A stretch of DNA of 64,000 bases from Diphasiastrum complanatum (taxonomy: Eukaryota; Streptophyta; Lycopodiopsida; Lycopodiales; Lycopodiaceae), in contig CM055113.1 of NCBI GenBank assembly GCA_029204225.1, positions 4,603,881 to 4,667,880 on the forward strand, written 5' to 3'. This document shows positions 55,808 to 64,000 of the stretch, one piece after another; within the stretch, counting starts at the first letter, position 1, and each line of letters opens with the position of its first letter. The notes under the pieces are model-generated. The model did no database searches, had not been told where the DNA came from, and saw nothing but the letters and a program-made list of their open reading frames with translations. The position numbers were made by a program, and so were the translations under genes.

Positions 55808-56221
55808 ATGACAACTATGATTATAGTTATGATATATAGCTATGTACTAATGTATGTATCATAGTTTATAGATTACTCCAAAAAATCATTTTTTGGGTTA
55901 TTTAATTTTGTTTTTGGCTTCATAATGTTCAAATGGCTCCAAGAGTTAGTACTCAATTTTAGGGTGAAAAAATCGTTTCTAATGTTTAAATATTTTTCAA
56001 TGGCTTTATTATGACAACTATGATTATAGTTATAATATATAGTTATCTACTAATGTATGTATCATAGATGCACGGTTTAGAGATTACCCCAAAAAATCAT
56101 TTTTCGGGTTTTTTAATTTTGTTTTTGGCTTCATATTGTTTAATTGGCTCCAAGAGTTAGTACTAGATTTTCAGGTAAGAAAATCATTTCTAATGTTAAA
56201 TTATTTTTCAATGGCTTTATT
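55808..56221. repeat. Tandem duplication, ~205-bp unit
   Basis: Unit 1 (55808-56010) and unit 2 (56011-56221) both run ATGACAACTATGATTATAGT ... TTTTTCAATGGCTTTATT with around 10% differences and a small insertion (ATGCACGG) in unit 2. Confidence 0.92.
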
Positions 56222-56390
56222 TCATCTTTAGATACATTATATCTGAAACGTATATGCAGCAAAACGTCCCACTACATCCATGGTATTAATTATGTAGTAT
56301 CCCCTCACTAATAGTCTACTTATTACCTTTCCCATATATAAAAGATTGATCTTTATTATGTTACACTACTTAAGCTGTTGGCTTATTTGT

Positions 56391-56514
56391 TTTATCTATC
56401 AAGTACATTGTGAGTACACTTTATAATATTTTTTAGAACATTGTCGTTATATTTTATCAATCAAGTGCATTGTGAGTACCCTTTAATATAATACTTTTTA
56501 GAACATTGTCGTTA
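56391..56514. repeat. Tandem duplication, ~60-bp unit
   Basis: ATC(A)AAGT(A/G)CATTGTGAGTAC ... TTTTAGAACATTGTCGTTAT occurs at 56391-56450 and 56451-56514. Confidence 0.85.
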
Positions 56515-57201
56515 TGAGAATGAAGCTGCCATCAAATCATCTCCCTCTATACTGAGCTTTACAGCCGCGAATTTGGTGTCCTATAGCCAAATATATGAGC
56601 ATCTGAAGTTTTGCAATTTTGTGAGCAAAATCGGTAAAATTTCCAATTGTTTTGATTGCATGCGTGACAATTTCCTATTTTGAGGTACCGTGCTTGCATG
56701 GAATGTCTGCATGTGGTTTCTTTGAGTGATTCTGACATGCATGAGTTAGTTAGATCTGTTTTGAGTGGTCATACGCATGTACTCTGACATTTAGATACAA
56801 AACTGGATTTTATAGTTGACAATTTTCGTAGAACTGAATTTTTACGTAAAATTTCGTCAAGTAAAAAATTAGTTTAATGTCGCATGTCTTGCGTGCCTGA
56901 TGGACATTAGTGAAGTAAAATTAAAAATCGAACAGTGAATCTAATTTTCGATTTCGATTGCTTAGTAACTGATCGTGATTTTTTAGAAAAAAAACGTAAA
57001 ATTTTTTTTAAAAAAAATCAAAAGTGCAAAACCTCAAAATTTTTAGTTTTTTCCAATTTCTTGTAATGTCTATGAAATTGACTAAAAATAGTGATTTGAC
57101 CATACTGGAGTCTCTCAGTCAGTTTTTGGTCAACAATACTTCACTATGAGTTAATCAGATATTAACTAAATTTAGTAAATTTCCAAGATAGATATATCGA
57201 G

Positions 57202-58770
57202 ATGGCCGAAGAAACTTCAAATCAAGCTGCAAATCCATGAGCACCATTTTATATGGTGATTTGTTAGCAGTTGAGTACGACATTCAATGATATGAATAAT
57301 CGTAATCAGATGAGAGATCAGCAAATGGAGGTTCTTTTGAATTAAGTCAAATTGATGTCTTCACCCAATCTCGGTTTTCAACCAGAGGTTTATTCGGACG
57401 AGAAAAGAGAAGAAACCTGAGGTTGTCGAGGACTGGCTGGCCAAGTGGAGCAGTTACTTCAATCTGCATGATGTTCCTGATGAGAAGAAAATTGAAAGTG
57501 TCGTGTTGTTCTTATGCGGCAAGGCGTCATCGTGGTGGCGAGATGTATCGATGAAGCCAACTACTTGGGATGCGTTTGCAAAAGTTTTCAAAACAGCCTC
57601 GAGAATGCGTTTCGAATTGCGAAAGCATATGATTCCACAGTGTGTTATCCTTTTGTGTTTAGGATTTGTAAGCTGGATCTAAGGAGCTTCCCTTATAGTG
57701 GTACAATGGTGGCATCCATGAAGCAATTTGCACAAAGTCCAAGCACTTTGAAAACCAAGAAGGTTAAGAAGTGCAGTCCAGACCAAGCAAAATATTTTGA
57801 CTAATTAGAACAAGCAGCATCGGAATCCAAGAAGCCGAAGAGAAAGAGATTCAAGAAATCTATGTCCCGAGAAAAGGCTAAAAGAGAGAACCTCTTTTTT
57901 GTCTGTAAGAAGCTTGGACATATGATAAAATTTTGTCCAGAAAGGAAGAAAGGGTCTGCTCACATGATTGAAATTCCAGGAGGCAATGGTAAGACTTTGG
58001 AAATTAATCTGACTGATTATGAGTGTGAATGTTCTTTTAGTACTACTTCTTTCTTGCCTAATGAACTTTTTCGTTTAATTGGCACAGTTAAAGATCAAGA
58101 AGTGAGTATTTTATTGGATAGTGGTTCAACTCATAATTCTATTAATTCTTGTCTTGTGTAGAAACTCAGCTTGGAAATTGAAGCCAACAATCATAGATAT
58201 AAAGTTTATCTAGCCTCAGGAGCATAGTTGGAGACTTGGAATGTAAAAGTTTCGAAGCTCCTAGTTTTGGTGCAAGGACACACAAAATTAGTTAATTTTC
58301 ATGTTTTAGACCTAGCTCGTACTGATTTGATCTTAGGTTACGAATGGTTATTCAGTAAATCACTTCCTCTGTTAATTGATTTTGAGAAGAAGCATGTTCT
58401 CACATTCAAGGAGGGTGATAAGGTAGTTACATTATTTGGTAGTAATTTTGTACGTCCGTTGGATCAGATTTCTATAGTTAATAAAATGGAAGCATTGGAT
58501 TATTCTGAGTATGAAGTTCTTTCAATTTATGCTATTCCAGCTGTGGATGTTCCTGATATGAATATAAATCGTTGTGAATTCTCAGCAATTCTTAACTCAG
58601 TTAATTTAGATCATGAACAAGCAGTGAAAGAACAGATCATAAATGAATTTAGGGATGTTTTTCCATCTGAATTACCTCATGGTTTACCACCGTCTAGGTC
58701 AGTAGACCACAAGTTTGAGTTAATTCTAGAAAGTCAACCTATCTCTAGACAACCTTATAGGTTCTCTTAG
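57202..58770 (+). pseudogene. Ty3/gypsy gag and retropepsin (element E)
   Basis: The ATG at 57202 starts AEETSNQAANP, then a stop. Gag core across frames: EDWLAKWSSYFNLHDVPDEK, FLCGKASSWWRDVSMKPTTW, FRIAK/FELRKHMIPQ. The zinc knuckle near 57895-57940 reads FFVCKKLGHMIKFC, so the first Cys of CX2CX4HX4C has become Phe. Retropepsin: VSILLDSGSTHNSI near 58115, with the catalytic DSG present; TDLILGYEWL near 58325 is the usual L-LG--WL close. A stop at 58159 and others break it. The frame ends SQPISRQPYRFS near 58768, the standard start of the RT-proximal region, and RT follows in the duplicated block. Confidence 0.85.
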
Positions 58771-58835
58771 AAAGAGGAGACAGAGAATTTAAATCAAATA
58801 GAAAACTATCTGAGGATGAGACATATACAACCTAG

Positions 58836-59995
58836 TAAATCACCATGGGGCGCTCTTGTTCTTCTTAAAGCGAAAAAAGATGGAGGTTTCTAGATGTGTG
58901 TGGATTACAAGGGCCTTAATAAAGTGACTATAAAGAATAAATATCCATTACCCAGGATGGCTGACCTTGTAGATTGCTTGGGTGGAGCTCGATATTTCAC
59001 CAAGATAGATCTCAAGACAAGGTACCATCAAATAAGAATTAAGTCAAAAGATATCCAAAAGACAAGATTTCGTTCTAGATTTGGTCATTATGAATTTCTA
59101 GTGTTGCCATTTGAATTATCGAATGCTCCAGCAATGTTCCAGCAAATGATAAACAATTTATTTCGTCCATACTTGTGGTAGTATTCCTAGACAACATTCT
59201 CGTTTACAGTGAATCCTTGGTGGAACTTGTAGAACACTTAAAATTTGTCTTGATGAAGTTCCGTCAGGAATTAATCTACGCTAAAGAGTCCAAGTGTGAA
59301 TTATTTAAGCAAGAGTTGCTTTATCTTGGTCATAAGATCACAGTAAATGGGATCAAGATTGATGAGGATAAAATCAAGATTGTGATTGAGTGGCCAATTT
59401 CAGAAACTGTGAGGCAGGTAAAGTCTTTTTTAGGTTTTATACTTTTCTTCAAGAGATTTATTGAGGATTATGCTAAGTTAGCAGCACCGCTTAATAATCT
59501 GACAAAAAGAATTGTTAATAAAAAGAAAAAGAGGAATCAACCTAGTCTGCCTGTTGTTTGGAACGAGGAATTGAATTAGTGTTTTGAGAAACTTAAAACA
59601 ATGATTGTTTCAACTCCCGTGTTACAAATTGCAAATCCAGATTTACCTTACATCGTGAGAACAGACGCAAATGATGTTGCAGTTGGAGCAGTTCTATTAC
59701 AAATGGATAGGCCACTAGCGTTTGAAAACAAAAAATTCATTGGTCCTCAGTTGTGTTATACTACGCAGGAAAAAGAATTGTTTGTTGTAGTCCATGCACT
59801 TAAAACCTAGAGACACTACTTGTATGGTATTAAGTTTGTAGTGTATACGGATCACTAGCCTCTTAAGTATTTTTGTAATCAACATGATCATCGGGGGAGA
59901 AAAGCTCGATGGGCTGAATTGATGCAAGAATTCAATCATTTAATCCATTACATAAGAGGCATGTCTAATCAAGTTGCAGATGCTCTTAGTCTTTT
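58836..59995 (+). pseudogene. Ty3/gypsy RT-RNase H, chimera copy 2 (element E pol)
   Basis: Same protein as copy 1. Lesions shared with it: frameshift near 59179, FLDN in place of FLDD (59184-59195), a stop after NEELN, and the stop after TDH (59856-59858). Private lesions: TAG at 58891 where copy 1 has Tyr, and TAG at 59808 where copy 1 has Trp (KTW-RHYLYG). RNase H here keeps RTDANDVAVG, the Asp that copy 1 has lost. Coding fades after NQVADALS at the fusion with minus-strand gag. Confidence 0.9.
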
Positions 59996-60029
59996 TCTCC
60001 TCATCAGTGGATGTTGTAGTAGTCTACCC

Positions 60030-60610
60030 CATTGTATAAGGCAACATACTGATATTCGGCTCATCATCTGAATCTTCATCCTCCTCCCGAATTAAATCGT
60101 CCATAGCATTTTGCAAGAGTTCATACTCATTATGGCATTTCAACTCACGTCTGATCCGTTTTGATAGACATGACAAAAATCACATAATCATGGCATTTTC
60201 GTTAATCGGCTCAGGTTTGCACTCAGATCTGAGGCGTTTCACCCGTTCAATGTAATCTCAAACCATTTCTGGCTTTCCCATTTTAATTTTACTTAAAAGT
60301 AGGAAAGGGTCTTCCATAAACTTCCGTGGTTTGAACCGTGTGATAAGGGCTCGCAATCTGTACATTCAGTTTCATCTTGATTATAGTACCAATCTTGTGG
60401 TGTGTATGTTAAGGCCATAGGAAACAGCTTAAGTTTGTCTTGAGGGAAAATGTTGTCATAGACTTTACAGGATTCAGCATAGATCAGAAGAAATCTAACT
60501 AGATCTGTTAATCCATTATATTTGGGTAGATCCAAACGGAATGCTCTTCTAACAATAATTGGATTGACTTCCTGTGGAGCACCTCCAAGAACAGTTCCAG
60601 GGGCAGCCAT
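60030..60610 (-). pseudogene. Ty3/gypsy gag, chimera copy 2
   Basis: Starts MAAPGTVLGGAPQEVNPIIV and includes LDLPKYNGLTDLVRFLLIYA and the CPPQDWYYN-type core, then a 13-base deletion near 60354 shifts the frame and removes the WEAVK segment kept in copy 1. Further coding (FMEDPFLLLSKIKMGK, RVKRLRSECKPEPINENAM, NEYELLQNAMDDLI) is readable in another frame with two stops. No PBS or LTR lies upstream here; the leader is cut at 61318. Confidence 0.85.
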
Positions 60611-61318
60611 TTTAGATCAAGCAGACAATGAGATTGGATCTAGATTTTTCTATAAAAAAACTATCTCAGATTAGATCTGCTAGATCTATTCCACTTCCGA
60701 AGAATCTGATTGCTATATCATAAAAATGATTTTGAAATACAATCAAATGATAAATCTCTCAAAATCCAAATCAGATTATATCATATTTGACCCAAATTTT
60801 GACAAAGACTTGATCTGGAAAATCAAAAACTAAAAATAGAACTGGCGAAGATTGTCTCGACGAAGGTTCATCAGTACTATTTTGGAAAAAAACTCTCTGA
60901 ACAACTTTTCTGACAATTTCTTGGGAAATAACCTTCGCCGACTTCTCAGATGGAAGATCTGACACAGATAAAACTATGCAAAACTGGACGAAGGTTTCTG
61001 AAACAAGAAAATACAGTTTCTATAGTTTGACGAGGGTAAAAAACAAGATTTTTTGTGATCTGATCAAGAAGAATCTTCGTCGAATTCAAAAATAGTATTC
61101 TACTATAAATAGAATTTTTTGAAAACTCGACGAAGGTTTTGGCAAAGGATGAAGAGTAGTACTAGTATTTTTGCAAAAAAGTGACTTTTTTGGCAAAACT
61201 ATGGCAATATGACAACTGATCTTCTGAAAACTCTTCTATTTTTGGTATTATTCTTCGTCAACCTTGCAATAGATAGATCTGAATTACACCTAAGCATAAT
61301 AAATCGGGCGAAGGTTCT

Positions 61319-61675
61319 GTGGACTCATCCAGGTGCATTTACGGTGCGGTGGAGGCTGAGGTTGAGTTTGAGGTCCATTCACTTCGTTTAGAGCATTTAG
61401 GCTGCATAAGGACCGTGAGAACCGTGAGTGAGAGAGAGAGAGCATCCAAGTGAGTGAGAGGCAGAACCCATCACTACTGCCAATCACAATGATGGTTTCA
61501 AGATCCGTTGCTAATGGCTCACAATTTCCAGAGGCAGATTCTATCTATTGCCAATCACATTGATGATGTCAATATCCATTGCTAATCCATCGCTAATAGA
61601 TTTTCTTCCTCTGCCTACAAGAAACAAATACAGCCGAAGGTTACAAAGCCCGATCCATAGTTGTTGGCCCTTAGC

Positions 61676-61753
<78 letters not shown>

Positions 61754-61880
61754 TAATGAGGGAGAGGATAATCTTTTGTACATATATGGGAGATATATAT
61801 GAGAAGATGCACCCTTTCCATACAAAAAGAAAAACTTACAATAAAGAAGTATGTCAAAATAGGATGTATAGGTGCACACC
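61319..61880. repeat. AG-satellite phrases and (TG)n(AG)n microsatellite
   Basis: 61400-61460 repeats the GACCGTGAGAACCGTGAGTG and GAGCATCCAAG phrases of the satellite at 40110-41186. Two related stretches with TGCCAATCACA(A/T)TGATG(G/A)T lie at 61478 and 61549. A (TG)n(AG)n tract is at 61680-61748. CATGCATATGCATG at 61899-61912 is a perfect palindrome just beyond. No gene. Confidence 0.7.
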
Positions 61881-62214
61881 CCATACATCCCCTCACCTCA
61901 TGCATATGCATGGGGTGTACAATTAAACCATTGTATATATTATAATATCTATGTTAATGGTGTGTGGGAGCTGTCCACCCGCCGTGATGAGTGGAGCCTC
62001 CCATACTAAAAAAACAAAAAAGAATTCTTTTTCAAAAAAAAAATTGCTTTTTTTTTTTTCGGGAGGCTCCATCCGTCGTGGCAGATGGAGCATGGAGTTG
62101 CCAAATCCAAAAAATAGTCCAAAAGTGTTAATAAAGTCCAAAATTAATTGAGACAATGTTATACACTATGTCAAGAATTATTCTGAATCCCACATATTGG
62201 ACATGGACATAACA
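61881..62214 (-). mobile_element. Chromovirus 3' LTR portion (minus) with embedded foldback
   Basis: On the minus strand the sequence TGTTATGTCCATGTCC follows a polypurine tract and the chromovirus stop codon, mirroring the plus-strand arrangement at 20153-20170. A foldback with arms TGGAGCCTCCC (61992-62002) and GGGAGGCTCCA (62061-62071) around A/T-rich DNA lies inside it. The far end is undefined. Confidence 0.45.
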
Positions 62215-62330
62215 TTATTCCTCTCTTAAACTAATTCCGTCCTCAAAATGAGCAAGAAGATCTAAATTTATATGCTTTTAACTCTTTCCCATGAATCATT
62301 ATCCTCAATCTGACCAACCAACTAAGCAAG
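62215..62330 (-). pseudogene. Chromovirus (Ty3/gypsy) C-terminal fragment
   Basis: The minus strand encodes DNDSWERVKS and then, one frame over, NLDLLAHFEDGISLREE with the stop at 62217-62215, like the F-EDK-LREE end at 20165. A polypurine tract (AAGAGAGGAA, 62227-62218) overlaps the stop. Only about 35 codons survive; the copia H integrase begins immediately upstream. Confidence 0.5.
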
Positions 62331-62333
62331 CAC

Positions 62334-63999
62334 TCAAAGATAGAATGATTTCTCAAATACTTCAAAAGGTGTTTTTCTAGCAAGTGCATTGTGAGGTAAT
62401 CTATTGCACAAATAGTTTGCACAATTTATAGCTTCACCCCAATAATCAATAGGCAAAGAAGATGCTACTCGAATTGCTTTAGCACATTCACATAAAGATC
62501 TATTTTTCCTCTCAGCTACTCCATTTTGAGATGGAGAATAAGCACAAAAAAACTCTCTCTTTATTCTTTCACCTTCACAGTATTCATGAAACTTGTTGGA
62601 GATGTATTCACCTCCTCCATCACATCTTAAAGCTTTAACTTTAAAAGAAAATTGTGTCTCAACATAAGCTTTGAACATTAGGAAGTGATAAAAGCCATTG
62701 CCTTTGAAGAAAGTAGATACAACCAGGTATATCTAGTAAAGTCATCAATAAAGGTGACAAAACATGTTGCACCACCAATACTTTTAGAAGAGGAAAAATG
62801 TACATCTGAGTGTATAAGCTCCAAAGGATGAGTATTCTTTATAAAAGACTTTTGATATGGCTTTCTGTGTGACTTTGCAATGGCACAAGCCTCACAAGGC
62901 TTGAAATCTTTAGAAAGAGATTTTGGAAGACCAATAGCCTTCATCTTATTAACCATAGATGACATAGATTTAAAGTTAGGATGACCCAACCTTCTATGCC
63001 ACAGCTCCTCCTTAGATAACAAAGCAACTTCACAAAGGTTTGCATTCTCATAAGAATTTAACTTAAAAATTCCACCACATCTAGTTCCATCAGCAAGGAT
63101 CTCATCTTTTCTCTTCATAAAACAAGTATTGGAGTTGAACTTTACATCACAACCATTATCAAGCAACTTTCCCACACTAATTAAATTCTTTGTAAGTTTT
63201 GGAATGAAAAGAACATTAGAAAGTGCAAGAACTTTTGAAGAAGCAAGTTTCAATGGAATGTTGCCAATTCCTTCTATTGGGCACTCATGATCATTAGCTG
63301 TGCAAATAGATCTCTTGAGTCCTTTGAAAGGTAAGATTAAGTCAAATGACTCCTTCGAACAACACATATGTGAAGAGGCTCCACTGTCTATGTACCAAGC
63401 TCCATCTTTCTTGAAAGGTGATGAAGAAAAACTAGACACCATAAGTGATCCATCTCCATCACTTGCAACAGAATCTTCTTCAATCTCTTTGGAGAGATTA
63501 GCTTGCTTGAGTTGGTTTTTCTTCTTGAAGCAATTAGAGGCATAGTGCTCCTTGCCACAGAAGAAACACTTCACTTTCTTCTTCTTGGTCTTTGAGCTAG
63601 AAGGATGAGATGTATTATCCTCTTCACCATCTTTGTCTCGATCTTTGGCTTTGTCTTTGTTGGATGCTTGCGAGTTTGTTCATGCTGGAGAGTTTATAGC
63701 TTTGTCTAGCTTCTTCAGAAATAAGAATTCCTTGGAGAGTTTCTAGATTAAGCAACTCCTCTTTAATAGCAAAAGACTGAACAAGATTATCATAATCATC
63801 TCTCAAGCCACTCAGTATGACTTGAACTAGCCCATCTTGGTTAATGGTAACACCAACACAGGAAAGCTCTCTATGTAAATCTTTAACTCTCAGAACATAG
63901 TTGGATGCACTCTCTTCACTTCTTTGAAAACTTTGAAAAATCTGATTCCTAAGAGTGAGTATTCTAGAAGTATTCTTTGCTTCATAGATAGTCTTTAGT
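62334..63999 (-). pseudogene. Ty1/copia gag-protease-integrase (element H), runs off the right edge
   Basis: From the window edge a Gag frame is open to 63624 (IYEAKNTSRILTLRNQIF, VKDLHRELSCVGVTINQDGL, LSGLRDDYDNLVQSFAIKEE). After a frame change, 63574-62678 encodes a knuckle CFFCGKEHYASNC, one residue short (CX2CX3HX4C), retropepsin YIDSGASSHM, the GAG-pre-integrase HHCC (LWHRRLGHPNF ... CEACAIAKSH) and the first core Asp (LIHSDVHF). After a frameshift near 62680, 62678-62334 encodes RCDGGGEYISNKF and the Glu in NGVAERKNR, ending PFEVFEKSF. RT and RNase H are absent: a chromovirus tail adjoins. The 5' LTR, if present, is outside the window. Confidence 0.93.
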
Positions 64000-64000
64000 G

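Larger units (their letters stand above)
55181..57201. other. AT-rich interval: LTR-like piece, tandem duplications, gypsy leader
   Basis: No gene. 55240-55690 may be a minus-strand LTR piece related to copia D (shared TTCACACGTGTGAA and GTACA words). CACCCTAAACCCTAAATC near 55588 resembles two plant telomere repeats. 55808-56221 and 56391-56514 are tandem duplications listed separately. 56520-57200 is probably leader of gypsy E; TTTGGTGTCC near 56573 is a weak PBS candidate. Confidence 0.45.
58836..61318. repeat. Segmental duplication copy 2 (2.48 kb)
   Basis: Counterpart of 34442-36937. Here the RT is continuous with its own gag/protease upstream (element E), showing which side is the original plus-strand element, while the gag end lacks the PBS and LTR present in copy 1. 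The right edge passes directly into GTGGACTCATCCAGG and AG-satellite phrases. Confidence 0.92.

Overview
The window looks like nuclear DNA of a large-genome land plant, probably a gymnosperm or a fern ally, although the sequence alone cannot place it. The grounds are AT-rich sequence, layers of nested and decayed Ty1/copia and Ty3/gypsy LTR retrotransposons, copia primer-binding sites matching initiator tRNA-Met, plant-type GT...AG introns of about 90-110 nt, and very long (AG)n/(TG)n tracts. No bacterial operon, rRNA, tRNA or CRISPR was found.

Layout. 1-1.4 kb: copia remnant A. 2.8-4.0 kb: composite (TG)n(AG)n array, duplicated at 7.8-9.0 kb. 4.0-5.7 kb: minus-strand LTR element whose 3'-terminal ORF I cannot assign. 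5.7-7.6 kb: short copia LTR with PBS, then a Ty3/gypsy integrase remnant. 11.8-18.1 kb: copia gag and LTR (-), copia remnant B, and the best-preserved element, copia C. 19.9-21 kb: chromovirus 3' end. 22.3-26.4 kb: gypsy element F. 29.6-34.4 kb: a 1-kb inverted LTR pair enclosing a multi-exon Ulp1/C48-type cysteine protease gene fragment (+) and a scrambled gypsy gag/RT (-). 34.4-38.2 kb: a chimeric element with RT-RNase H (+) joined to gag/leader/PBS/LTR (-). 38.2-41.2 kb: CT/AG satellite DNA around a gene fragment resembling a Crypton/DUF3504 tyrosine recombinase. 41.8-46.0 kb: foldback elements, a second C48 protease copy, a minus-strand copia LTR and gypsy RNase H/integrase G. 46.4 kb: a possible first exon of a host gene. 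47.9-51.8 kb: copia LTRs and copia D. 51.9-55.2 kb: a GC-richer island with a coiled-coil Gag-like ORF. 57.2-61.3 kb: gypsy element E, whose 3' part is a 2.48-kb copy of the chimera at 34.4 kb. 62-64 kb: chromovirus tail and copia H (-), running off the right edge.

Almost nothing here appears functional as a working set of genes. Most coding regions carry stops, frameshifts or lost catalytic residues, and several of the stops fit C-to-T (or G-to-A) decay of methylated DNA. The most interesting items are the two C48 protease copies with matching exon structure, the recombinase-like gene with one well-supported intron, and the duplicated gypsy chimera. All assignments come from reading translations and motifs by eye; no database search was possible.
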